From: Cavenderia fasciculata
Taxonomy: Eukaryota; Evosea; Eumycetozoa; Acytosteliales; Cavenderiaceae
Assembly: GCF_000203815.1 (NCBI RefSeq)
Contig: NW_004457736.1
Location: forward strand, 1,550,001-1,614,000
Length of the DNA: 64,000 bases
Direction: 5' to 3'
A program made the position numbers and the translations under genes. This document shows positions 52,405 to 64,000 of the stretch, piece after piece. The notes beneath the pieces are model-generated. The model saw only the letters and a list, made by a program, of their open reading frames with translations, searched no databases and was not told the DNA's origin. Each line of letters starts with the position of its first letter. Position 1 is the stretch's first letter.

Positions 52405-55400
52405 TTATAATTCTTTAGAGATAAGATCAGTTTTGGTAATGACACCAACCAATTTACCCATAGATGTAACATAGGTGAAAGAGAGACCCAACATGGTGAA
52501 TAAATGGAACACCTTGTTCATTGGTGTGAGATCTGGAATTTGACTTGGTGCCAAATCCATCAATAATGCTGTCTCTCCACTTTCAATGATATCTCCCAAC
52601 ATGTGATCTGCCCAAACAGATTCTGCTATATATTTTGATGTTTCCTCTTCCTCTGCTCCATTTACTCCAACTTGATCATTAATTGTTATAAATTGTTGTC
52701 CATTATTATTATTATTATTATTATTATTTGCGTTATTATTATTATTATCTTGTTGAATTTCATTAATATCTTGATTATCAGTAGCATGTCTTCTTCTTAG
52801 ATTTTCCATTTCAATATTATCTTGGTCAATACTACTACTGCTACCAACATCACCATCGTCATCATCTTGTTTTAATTTAACATTTTCATAATCTTCTTCA
52901 TTTTCCTCTTCTTCTTCATCATCATCATCATCATCATCTTGACTTGATAATAATGATTGTTTATCTTGTTGATTTCGTTTGTTGTTATTTCTATTATTAT
53001 TATTATTATGATCTGTATTTGTTGTTGGATGTGATATTAAAATGGATGAATTATCTATCAATTTATCGTGTTCTTGATTATTAATATTATTTTGACCAAT
53101 AGTAGTATTATCGATAATAATACCATTGCTATGAATCTTTGATAATGCATCTTCTACATTTTCAATATGAGTTTCAATCAATTCACGCATACTCGATCTT
53201 TCAACGATACCCAATAATAACATATTCTTGTTGGTATCGACAACTGGAATAAAAGTATATCTATATTTCTCCAAAAATGCAAGTACTTGTTTGACAGTTG
53301 AATGCATCGATAAAAAGTTAATATCTGATCTCATAATCTCTTTTGCTGTCATTGAATAAACCCTAAATAAATAGAAAAAATATTAGTTTATATATTCCAA
53401 TATTATTATTATTATTTATAATTTATATAAATATATATCTTACCTTTCACTTCTATAACTTGATAAAAATGGTAAACCTTGAATCTTTAATGCAGTATCA
53501 AATAATGGTTTGTTAAAGAAATTTCCAACTGCTGTTGCTGTAATTGAACAAATCTAAATAAAATAGATTATAAATTAGTAAATGTGTAATTATTATTATT
53601 ATTAATATTAATATTTTAGACATACTAATACAGGAATTAATAAACTTAATTGACCAGTTAATTCTAAAACAAAAATAGATGGGGAAAGAGCACGAATGGT
53701 ACCAGAGACTAGACCAGCAGAACCAATGACTGCATAACCGGCGGGGAGAATGGCAGAGAGGTTGAGATGGTAATGTAAAAGTTCACCAAACAGACGACCA
53801 AGTGCCGCACCACTGACAATAAAGGGTGTGATGGCACCACCTGGAATGGGGATGGTGATGTTAAAGACGGTGAGGAAGAGCTTGACACCAATGTAGACCA
53901 AGAGATTGTAGAAACGGTTTTCGTAGGGGTGACCGTCGCCCACTGGGAATAGGTAGGGTACAGGCTCCTCTTCGTTGATGAATTGTTTCATGCAGTATGA
54001 GAATGGCTGACGGGCAAGTGGTCCGGCCATGTATGTAAGAGCAGCAGAGAGGGCAGAGACAACTACGACGAGACCGATACGAGACTGCTTGAGAAAAGCA
54101 TAACGCAGACGGAACCGCACAATCTTTTCATAGAGAAATACAAAGAGTGCGCCAATGAGTCCGGTGATGATACCAATAATGACAAAACTGATGAGCTCGG
54201 GGTACCCGTACGGTGTGGGGTTATAGTTGAAATGGTAGAGTGACGAGAATGCTTCGATGCCAACCAAGGGACGCGAGAGGTAAAAGATGATGGCAGTGGT
54301 CGTCGCGCACAAAAACCCTTTCCACAAGTTGCCAAAAATGCAGTTGGTCGCCGTCACCTCGATCGCAAAGAGTAGACCACCAATGGGTGCACCGAAATTG
54401 GCTACTACACCACTCGCCAACGCACAGATAAACATTTGGTAGCGCACAATCTGATTCTTTTTAATATTTGAAAAGAAACGCAGTCCCATCATTTGCTGCG
54501 CGATAATAGCAGACGCATGCATAAACGGACCGGTACGACCGATAGTCAAACCGGCGGCTGTCGCACACACCATACCCAACAACTTGGAGACGAGTGTTTT
54601 GACACCCAAGACACGCGACAAATTGATACCTGACAGAATCGACTTGATCTCTGGGATACCGGAACCCACCGCATACGGCGATATAAAACTAATACACGAT
54701 ACCGACACAAATGACAGTGTCACCGAATAGGCAACGAATATAAGTGCGTCGTACAAGTTGTATTTGACGCCAGTGTGTACTGCCGGCAACAAGTATCGTC
54801 GCAGAGCATCCAACTCTTTCAGTGCCATATCACATGCCATACCCATCAAAGCAATGGTGATACCGAGTATAGGGATAAAGAGTAGTGTCGAGATACGCTC
54901 CTTTTTCAACCAATGATGGAATCTCATCTTCCACGTCTTGATATTCTTGTCCAAAACAATATCGTCTCGATCCAACGTTGGATCGGATTGTAAATTAGAA
55001 TACATATCGACCGATTCAAAAATTACATCGTAATCTGCCATCGATGTTGCTTTGTATTCTTTTGTATCTTTTATCTTTGTCAATACTTTATGCATCTTTT
55101 TCTTATAATCATTTGATCTTATATTTGTTACTACTGACTATTTGGATATAGAGATATCAAAGAAAGAAAGATTGAATATTATTAATAAAAGAAAGTAAAA
55201 GGTTTAAACCTTTGACCGAGTCATTCATTCACAACATCTTTCTTTCTCTTTCTTTGTAACATTACATACCTGCATTCTTTGATTTAAATCATCAGTACCA
55301 TGTTGGAAAAAGTTAACTATACGATCTCTATGACCTTGAAAGTCAACATTCAAAGGGTTGAGATTCAAATTCAAAGGATTCAAATTAATATCCTTTATAG

Positions 55401-55425
55401 CGTTTAAAGGATTAAAATTTGCCAT
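52405..55425 (-). CDS. CLC-family chloride channel with CBS domains
   Basis: Exons 55425-55270, 55137-53626, 53553-53444 and 53362-52405 give 911 residues. The N terminus has NPLN repeats. The membrane core carries the CLC signatures: GSGIPEIKSILSGI (about 210), GRTGPFMHASA (about 252) and GGLLFAIEVTAT (about 306), then IPGGAITPFIVSGAALGRLF. Two cytosolic CBS domains close the protein (EIMRSDINFLSMHSTVKQVL; TPMNKVFHLFTMLGLSFTYV), separated by an acidic, Asn-rich insert of about 120 residues. The gating glutamate of GKEGP is Thr254 here and the proton-glutamate position is Val313, as in channel-type rather than exchanger-type CLCs. It should conduct chloride at the plasma membrane or an organelle. 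The central exon is much richer in G+C than its flanks. Confidence 0.93.
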
Positions 55426-56554
55426 TCCTTCCTTCTTGACTCTTAGATGTATAGTATTACGATACTATACTATACTATATTAATACTACTATTACAATAA
55501 ATAAATATGTTATGTTGGAGGTTGAACTAACTTTCTTTTTCTTCTACTTTCTGTTCTATTCTATAAATAAATATTAGTGTGTTGTTGAGTGAATGTGGGG
55601 TGTATGGATCATTATTCTTGTGTGAATAGAAGTTGTACTTTTATTTCTTATCTTGAAGAAGAATGATGTATGTCTAGTAGTACTAAGATTAAGATAGATG
55701 AGATAATGAAGACACTTACTTGTTTGTGTGAAAACGAGTGATTCAAGCTTGCGGTCATTCCCCACAACCACCAACACCAAAAAAAAAAATTAAAAATAAA
55801 TTTCAAGGGGTTTGAAGGGGAATGACACATCCAAGATTAGGCATAACAATCAATGGGAACGGAAACTATCACGGCAACGATCCAAAGAAACCAATAGTTG
55901 GAATAGTTACAGATAGGTTGTTTGTTTCGAAGTTGAATACTATTCTTTTCAATAGGTAGTTCATTGAAACAATAGAGAAGGGGCCCCACACCGTGCAGAA
56001 AACCTAAACAACGCCAACCAACAAGATAGGCATACCGCTAACAATCTTTGCAAATGAGTAATCTATACAGTGATCTTTATTTATATATCCTTTGTTAACA
56101 ACACATCATATACTGCGCAATGCGCGGTTATACTGAAGTTCGAATCAGTTCAAGTAAAGGAAGGAGAGCTCCATTACCAAAAACAAGGTTTGTTGACCCT
56201 TCGCCAAAGATATCTTTATTGTTTTTTCCGACCAATCTAAAAGATCAAACAGAAAAGATATTTATCAATCAAACCAACAATAATCCATCAACTTTTCATC
56301 CATCCTTTGTATCATCTCCTCTACACTTTGGTTGATGAAATCATTGGGCAAAAAGATGGACTCACCTCCAATGCATCATCAACACTCATTCTACTTGCTA
56401 CTCAACAACCCTTCTTTCTTTTCTTTTTTGTAAATTATTATTATTATTATCTGTCCTGTAAAGTAGTTATCTATCTTGTCTTTGTCTTTCAATGTACATC
56501 ACTTCATAGTTTGAAATCAAAATCTAAAACAAAAAGAGAGAGAAAGAGAAAGAT
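55426..56554. other. 1.1-kb divergent intergenic region
   Basis: No convincing gene. Several short frames (for example 56120-56335 and 56307-56558) lack any protein character. A T-loop-like GTTCGAATC near 56138 has no matching tRNA stem. The gap should hold the promoters of the CLC and ComC-like genes. Confidence 0.45.
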
Positions 56555-59500
56555 ATGAAGTATTCTACAACAAATTTTTTATCAGTCATTCTAGTTATTC
56601 TATTTACTTGTAAGTTATATCAAACAACCAATACTATCTATCATATTGGTTTGCTACTTTACTAATTCATAGATATCTCTCTATAGATTTAATTAAAATT
56701 AGTAATGCACAAACCTCACCATATGTTACATCATGGAATGTTGGAGGAGGATCATTTAATGGTTATTGTCGGACATCACAAAGAGGTGATTATTTAGACT
56801 CTTATATATTGATCAATTCAGTAACACAACTTGGTAGACCAACAACTACTGGCTTTACAATGGGTGCCTTTCAAATGAATTGGAATGGTTGGGGAGGTAC
56901 CAACTATCAAGTACTCTTTATCAGAGGGTTTGCACCACCAACCGTTGCAAATGGTGGATCTATCACTCTATCAACTACAACAAGTAGCGTTGAAACTACA
57001 CCATTCACTCTACCAAACTTTTATTGTACTCGTATGTAAAGATAGAGAGAGGAGATAAGTAGTTCACACATGACCCCTTATACTTATTCTTTTTCTTTTT
57101 CTATTTAGCATTCAAAAACTTACCATTAAAGATTAAAAATAATATAGTAAATTATGATGCAATCTTTAATCCAAGATCAACAAGATCATTGTTTAATGTT
57201 GAATTTGATGGTGTTCCAATCGATAATATTGGTTGTCAAGCTGTGAATGGCCAGTTTGATTGTGCGTGTAGTCCTTATGACTTGTCGTATTTGACGGGCA
57301 ATGCTGACACTCCACTCATTGTCAGATGTTCGTTGGCACCTCGACCAGCTGTATTTAACGATTGGAACTCTACCGTTGTGAAATTGTTTGATACTGTTCG
57401 AACCAATATCACATCGGTCAACGTGACTGTTAGATTCCCGGGCATGTTGTCGAGCTCTGTTGAAACGACTACTCTGGTGACTTCGATTTTAGCTCAGCCT
57501 GCCAACAACACCATGTTGAATTTCAACTATGGTTCGTCCTATGTCGACCTCTATGTCAATGTCGCAGCCAAGAATAGCGAGTTGATTATGTACAAGGCAT
57601 CGGTGTCTGGTGTCGTACCGACTATTGGCGCTGACCCCTATGCAACCTACAAGTCCATTCTAGGAAGTAATGACAATGTACTCATTCACTTTACATTCCC
57701 AGTAGATACACCTACATTATCACCACTCCCAATTGCCAGTCCAACCACCAGCACTGTCATGTTTGTCCTAACTTCCAAATCTTTTCTACCAAGTTACCAC
57801 AGCCTCTATCCCTACCAGAATAGCTTGGATCGATCGTACGACGTCTTTACAGTCAACAGTAGTTTCTGTGTCATCCAATGGAACCTAACGTCCCCAACCC
57901 CTTACATTTCAATCCAACCCAATGTCAACTTTCAACCGACCGTTCCTACCCTTTATGCACCGTTCCCATTTGGTTTGGTAAGAGGTACACCATCCGGTTC
58001 ATTCGCGAATGCATCCCCTTACCAATACAGCTATGGATTAGGCTACGTTCAAAACTTTAATATCAGAACTATGCTCCCTCACAAGGAATTGGTCAACCTA
58101 TTCTCAGGCCCCTTCAACTCCGTGGCCACCACACCTACCCCGCTCTATACATTGTCTGTTAGAAAGCTCAGTTCCTTCCAAATGATCCTACAGTACTCAC
58201 TCAAACAAGATGCTGTTGGGTTTAGTGGAGGATATATCCCATTGTCTTCCACCTATGGTATCAGTCTTCCAATTGGAGACTCTGTAGCCAGTACTGAAGT
58301 ATACGAGTACGAAGTCAACATTACTAGAACCAACTATGGAAACTATTGGCAGTTGTATATCATGTCAATGAATGGTGTCAACCAAACTCTTTACAAACAG
58401 GGTGATATACTCGGTGCCACTGCCGACTCTGTCAATTTTGTTCCACCTCTTCCAGGCTTGCTCAGTTACACTGTTAGTGACATTGTAGAGTTGTATTGGT
58501 CACCTGCTACAGTCGATGTTACCAACGGACCTGCCAAATCAACCATCTACTATAAACTATCGTCCAACTTTATACTAGACCAAAACGAGCGTCCAGCCGT
58601 CCTCATCTACCAAATCCATAAATCCAATGCCGATGATTTGTCTCAATACTTTGTCGGACGTTATGAGGATGGGTATCTAAAGGTAGAGGTAGAGATTAAA
58701 GAGAGATCGTATCCAGGTTCTGTCGTATATTACTTGGCTACTGCCAGTTTTAATATCTTTGGAGAGTTGATTGCAACCAATCCACTCATTGGCCAAAAGA
58801 ATGCTACACTCACCGTGACTTGTCAATATGCAGATGAGATGGGTCCAGTCGTTCGTTCGGTACAAGCTTACCAATCATCTATTAGTGCAGGCAATCAAAA
58901 TCAAACTGCCAGTATGCAATGGGATCTTAAAATTGAAGATCAACCAACAGGTCTATACTTGGCCAAGAGTTATGCCATTATTACCACCAATCTAGATCCA
59001 ACTCCAAGACCAGCCAAACTAGAACAGATCAGTGGTACCGATTTTAGTGGAATGTACAGAGTTGAATATTCAACTACATCTGGTCCATCACTAGAAACAT
59101 TTAAATTGGATTTAATATTGACCGATTATTTGGGTAATGAAGCTTCTTCATTGGTTGATGTGTCTGGTAAGGATATGGTCAATGTTGATCCATTCCTTTA
59201 TATTGTCAATACTCCTGCCAACCAAAATAGATTCGTCAATGTCTCATACCCACAAGTTGTCGACATTACCCCACCTGACCTTGTCAAATTTGCTATACTC
59301 AGCGGATCACAGTTGGACGTATCCAATTACGATCGTACACTTCAATTCGTTTTCAGTTTAAAGGATGATCAGTCTGGTGTATCTATTACAAGTAATCCAA
59401 CCGTCTATGTAACTAGTCCAATGAACGGTATGTTCAGTTGCGTTGGAGTTATCGTCACTCAGAGTAATCCAACCAATCCTTCCAATACTGGTGTTGTGAC

Positions 59501-61016
59501 CTACAATTGCAACATCACACTCCCATACGGATATGGTGCTAGATCAACAGGATACATCTCCATCTATGGATATTCAAACAATAACCGTGTCTTTGGTGGA
59601 TACGATTCCAACACTCTTGGCTCAATTGGTCAAAATACAGTTAGCTTTGTCATGAATAATTTAGATCCTGTTATCCTGTCTACAAGTGGATTGTCTGGTA
59701 AATTGGCTGCTGGTGCCAATCAATCGGTCACAGTTAGAGGAAGAAAATTCTGCAATTTGAATGACTATAACAATACCATGATAACGCTTTACGTTAACGA
59801 TAACTCATCTACATCGATAGTCCCTACCTTTGTTTCTGCTACTGTATTGGTTTTCTCTGCAAGCTTTGATCCAAAGATTAATTCCTACTCGTTGACAATT
59901 ATTCGTCCAGATTCAGAAGGTTCCAACGTATTTGCAATCAATTATAATACAGTATCTCCACCAGTCAGACCCACTCAACCACCCATCCCAACCAGCAAAC
60001 CAGTTGCATGTCCTACCGGTCCATCTTCGAGCTTGCCATGTTCAGGAAACGGTATTTGTGATGTTTCAACTGGCAAATGCACATGTACTGGCAACTTTGC
60101 CGGTGATGATTGTTCGGCCACTCGATCAAACAATACAGACACTAATGTCGATCCAAAAGAACCAACCACCACAACCAACACTAGTTCTGTGATTACAGGT
60201 GTTTCAGTCATTGAAGTACAAGAAATGAACATCAATGATCAAGTGGTTGCTCGCTATCCTCTTGGCAAATGGCAATTTACCAATTCATCTGATGAAAACT
60301 CATTTGTCTATGTCTACTCTACCATCTTTGCCAATACTAGTGTCGGTAACAGCTCGATTGTTGTCAGAGTGCAATATTTCCTAGAGGATAGTCAGGTATC
60401 TTTTGGAGGTCAAAATATATCAATGCCCACTGGCACTGTCAAATATACCATCACACTCTCGCAATACAACTTTGCATCGTTACTTGGTCAATTGCGTGTT
60501 ATTATGCGTGTTGATGCTGGTCTTGAAACCGATGATGCATGTCTCTCTGTAAACACCAACAATCAAGATGAATCGGCAATAGGAGACTCTATTGATTGGA
60601 TCAAACTTCAAGTCAACGACAAGGTACTGTATGGTAGATTTGTTAGTGTCGGTTACATTGATGGAAGACTACAAACAGTTGGTAATTCACTTGTATCGCA
60701 AAACACAACAGGTCAAACTGCAAGCACATTGCTTGGTATCGATATTCCATACTACCAATATTCATCCATCGTCGACCCAGACTTTAGTGTTTTGACATCA
60801 ATAGACGACAGAAATGGTTGTTCATCAAACGATGAATTTTGGACAACTGGTAAATTAATCGCCGTCATTCTCAGTTGTGTAGCTGGTGCTGCTGTACTTT
60901 CTTTTATCGCTTTTATGGTAATTAAAAGAAAATTAAAATATAGATATAGAATTATGATGGAAGGTAGAAAACATAAAAGAGCACTTGATAAATCTGGTGA
61001 ATTAGATTCTATTTAA
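56555..61016 (+). CDS. ComC-like EGF/TIG type I membrane protein
   Basis: Exons 56555-56609, 56687-57031 and 57109-61016 give 1435 residues. Residues 1-27 are a signal peptide split by intron 1 (MKYSTTNFLSVILVILFT then YLIKISNAQ). A long extracellular part of beta-sandwich-like repeats follows. A TIG domain lies at about 985-1080 (SVTVRGRKFCNLNDYNN), an EGF domain at about 1100-1135 (CSGNGICDVSTGKCTCTG, GDDC), then a C-terminal ectodomain (YFLEDSQVSFGGQ, TVKYTITLSQYNFASLLG). A single membrane segment (AVILSCVAGAAVLSFIAFMV, about 1384-1404) and a 30-residue basic tail end it. This order is that of the dictyostelid ComC-like family, used in cell signalling and adhesion in development. Many N-glycosylation sequons are present. 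The ligand is unknown. Confidence 0.85.
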
Positions 61017-61107
61017 ATAATAATAATGTAAAATTATAACAACTACAATTAAAGAATTATGTATAATAAAAAAAGATAGGAAAAAATCCTAAAGTGTTAT
61101 ATTTATA

Positions 61108-63843
61108 TTACAATTGATTTTCAAACATCTTATCAATCTTTTTTCCAATATCTTCTGTTGATTCAAAAGGTGTAAAATTCTTTTCTAAATGTATTTTATC
61201 TTGTCTACACCTAAAAAATAAAATAAAATAAATATTAATACCTTTAATTAATATTAAATAATCGATTCATATTACTTACATTTCTTTATATTTATCATAA
61301 ATTTTGGTAATAATTAATTTCGTATCATGTTTTAATTGATTCTTTAAATCTTGATCAGGTATATCAAATTTCAATTTTGTAATTTCATTAAATTGTTTTA
61401 AGAATGACTAAAAAAATAATAAAAAAAAGGGAAGATTAGAAAGAGATAAAAAGATTATTCTTATTAATTGTTTTTTTTACATACAGAATGTTTTTTAACA
61501 ATTGCTTTAGTATCATCCTTTGTTTTGTTAAATTTCAATTGTTCTACAACATTGTTCCAATATTCTGAATAAAGTTTAATTTCATTTTCCAAACAAGTTT
61601 CAAATTCTCGGAGTAGATAAGATTGTGAATCCAAAATATTTGCGTTTTTAAGTGATGTTACAACATATTTATAATTATTAATCAAGAATATGTATCCCTT
61701 TAATGATGATTTCAATTCTGATTCCTTTGCACTCTTTGTTTGTAAATATTTAATTAAATTTCTTAATGTTTTTTCTATAAATAAAATAAAATAAAAATAA
61801 TTAATAAATAAATATTATATAATATTTTTTCTTTCTTTCTCTATCTTTTTCTATTTTACCTAAAAATTCATTAAAAGAAGATTTAACTTTTGATAATAAA
61901 GATTCAACTGAATTTCTATATTCAATTAATCTCTTGAAATAATTTAACATGTTTGATGATACTTCATCTACGGTTGTTGATTGTTCACTTGTTTGATCCT
62001 TTTTAGATGAATCATCACCCAAATTAAATTCCAATAATGATGAACATGTTAATTCCAAAGTTGATATTAAATCTTTAATTTCAGTTATATGATTTGCATC
62101 TCTTGCCTAAATAAAAATAAATAAATAAATAAATAAAGGGTTAATATAAATAGATAGAGATTTATAAATGTTAAACAATTGTATAGTTACAGAAATAGCA
62201 TTTGAAAATTCTGGTAATAATTTTGTAAATGTTTCAAAAAGATCCAATAGAGGAAAGATACCAAAGATACGATCGGTAACACGTTTTGTTTTGATGATGG
62301 GTTCGGCAGTTTCCAATAATAATTCGTGGGCTGGGTCAATGACATCTTCGAGGATGGTATGATACTGATCACCAAACAACTCTTTACAGAGATCAGATTC
62401 GATTTGATAGAGACGTAGAGTCTCGAATACATAAGAGATGAGTGGATGGGTTCCTTTGACATAGGCCAAATTTTTTGATTCCTGTGTCAGTTTGATGTAT
62501 TTCTCTGGAGCCATCTTTCTCAACGACAATAGAATAAACTTTGATCTCTTGTCCTTGTACTCTTTGATAAACGAAGTGTAATGTAGTTTACTAAAGAGTT
62601 CGATCGATTTGGATATCTCTTCAACTGCCGATGGTGATGTGATGACGAGGTAACGCTTGGATGCTGGGAGTGGAGGGATGGTGGTTGGATCGACCAGATT
62701 ACTAATCTTGACGAGCAAAGACTTGAAATTATTCTCCAACTCTGTGAGACCGAGTTGCTTGAGTTCACGCAACACTGATAGCGACTTGTCGGCCGATTTA
62801 TAGTCGTCCTTTGACGAGAGAAAGTCAATGGAGCTGACAATCTGCTCCAAGGTGAGCATGTAGCTTTCATAATCTCCTTTGGCACCTTCTCGAATCTTTT
62901 GCTCGACTTTGGAAATATCAAACTTGTCCAAGACACTACGAATCGAGTCCATTGCGTCGTTGATGTTGTTGTATTTGGTCGACCACTCCTTCATTGACGC
63001 GTTGATGGGTTGCACCTCTCTCTCTAGGTCTGACAATCCATCGTTGAATCGGTCGAGGATAAACACCATTTGGTTGGACAGCGAGTTGGTCTTGTTGAGT
63101 TGGTCTTTGATGAAAGCAAGATCACGTTGATCATTGGCCAGCTGCTCCTGCTCGACCGAGCCTTCACCCTCTTCACTACCCTTCCACGATAGCACGACCA
63201 AGTTGCTTCCCTTGAGAGGACCAGTTGCTTGTGTAGTAGTGACCGAGTACTCGCTGTTGAGCAAGTTACGAATTTGATCAAACTCTTCGTCATCCTCTTC
63301 AGTCGGTGTAGAATAGAACAATTCCTCATCGACATAGTCTTGATAGGATAATTGATTTGACGCATACCGATGAGCAGATGATCCACCACGACTACCCTTT
63401 CTAGAATGACCACCAACATGAGACTGACTCTGCACACGACTAATCAAAGGTGATTTACCAAATGACAGCATACCACCCAACGAACCGGATGATCTATTGT
63501 GATGTAGTTGTTGCTGTTGCATGAGTGATGGTATGTTTGAGCTTGCCGATCTTCCATGTTGAATCGTTGTAGCACCACCAGTCATTGTAGGTGATGTCAA
63601 CGATATAGAAGGTGCAGTAAAACCAGTAGATGTCTTTAACCCTTGAGCAGTTGTAGATGGTGATACCTTTCTACCCAATGTTGGTGATGGCATTTTAATA
63701 CCTCCACTAGTCTTTAGAGGTCCACTTGATAATGTAGATGTCGATGATGATGACGCACTTCCTGTAGGTTTCTTATCTAATATAGATGTTCTCGCACTTA
63801 ATCTTGGTGCTCCTGCACCTGATCTTCTTGGTGCATCTCCCAT
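61108..63843 (-). CDS. exoc7: exocyst subunit Exo70 (EXOC7)
   Basis: Five exons (63843-62191, 62106-61860, 61774-61485, 61407-61280, 61210-61108) join in frame to 806 residues. The first 200 residues are Ser/Gly/Thr-rich and basic (MGDAPRRSGAGAPRLSARTS). The Exo70 body follows: coiled coil (FILDRFNDGLSDLEREVQPI), YESYMLTLEQIVSSIDFLS, YKSADKSLSVLRELKQLGLT, then EPIIKTKRVTDRIFGIFPLL, and the C-terminal YIFLINNYKYVVTSLKNANI and FESTEDIGKKIDKMFENQL, which are hallmarks of the family. Exo70 tethers secretory vesicles at the plasma membrane through phosphoinositides and Rho GTPases. The extended disordered N terminus is unusual compared with animal and yeast forms, which start close to the coiled coil. 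Confidence 0.88.
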
Positions 63844-64000
63844 CTCTCTCTCTCTCCTTCTACTAGTATAGTAGTCTGAATTTAATAAATTATCTTTTAT
63901 CTTTTTATTAAATAAAAATACAATTTAATTTAATATTGGCGCACTCAAACTTTGCTCTTGTCTTCTGCTGGTGAACAAAAATTTGATTTATTAATTTATT
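63844..64000. other. upstream region of Exo70, window end
   Basis: AT-rich leader/promoter sequence with a (CT)n run next to the Exo70 start. Nothing else is seen before the window ends. Confidence 0.4.

Noticed and set aside
56130-56155. tRNA-like T-loop GTTCGAATC
   Set aside because: The bases on both sides do not pair as a T stem, and no acceptor or anticodon arm can be drawn.
56120-56335. 71-codon frame beginning MRGYTEVR
   Set aside because: The following sequence is AT-rich without domain character and no splice partner is visible.

Overview
The window is nuclear DNA of a dictyostelid social amoeba (Amoebozoa). Four things point there: AT-rich intergenic DNA with codon-repeat tracts (poly-Asn, poly-Gln, poly-Ser); dense genes with short AT-rich GT-AG introns; mostly TAA stops; and a typical gene set (Skp1 prolyl hydroxylase PhyA, CARMIL, TIG/ComC-like surface proteins, F-box-like multigene families). 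The species cannot be fixed from sequence alone. I see no tRNA, rRNA, CRISPR array or recognisable transposon.

Layout. 0-6 kb: a small secreted Cys-rich protein, an ankyrin-like protein, and two 5'-truncated TIG reading frames joined head to head. 6-14.5 kb: a MoxR/ChlI-like AAA relative, a SAM plus kinase-like protein, SGT1, ribosomal protein L10 and a secreted NlpC/P60 protein of bacterial type. 14.5-30.6 kb: a same-strand tandem array of an F-box-like plus leucine-rich family. It has five intact copies, two copies interrupted by stops and one 3' remnant, with an opposite-strand secreted repeat protein lodged inside it. 30.6-45.4 kb: mostly conserved single-copy genes, namely a degenerate calmodulin-like protein, PhyA, RBMX2, a short MMADHC, a Nup50-like zinc-finger protein, a RhoGEF, a Use1-type SNARE and a short CARMIL. 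45.5-49.6 kb: a second F-box-like family of three minus-strand copies, only one intact. 49.7-64 kb: a dictyostelid family protein, an ARL6IP1-like ER protein, a CLC channel, a large ComC-like EGF/TIG membrane protein and Exo70.

How the genes relate. The housekeeping genes serve separate processes (translation, SCF/Hsp90 chaperoning, splicing, nuclear pore, actin, ER and exocyst traffic). The one plausible functional theme is Skp1/SCF: two unrelated F-box-like families, SGT1 (a Skp1 and Hsp90 partner) and PhyA (hydroxylates Skp1) share the window. The link is inference; the F-box calls rest on motif resemblance read by eye.

The strongest candidates for something undescribed are the two decaying and apparently converting F-box-like arrays, with a 114-nt identical block shared by two diverged copies; the head-to-head TIG junction; and a perfect 23-bp hairpin in the 30.6-31.3 kb gap. 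Gene models were assembled by hand from reading frames and splice sites, and every multi-exon model given closes in frame.
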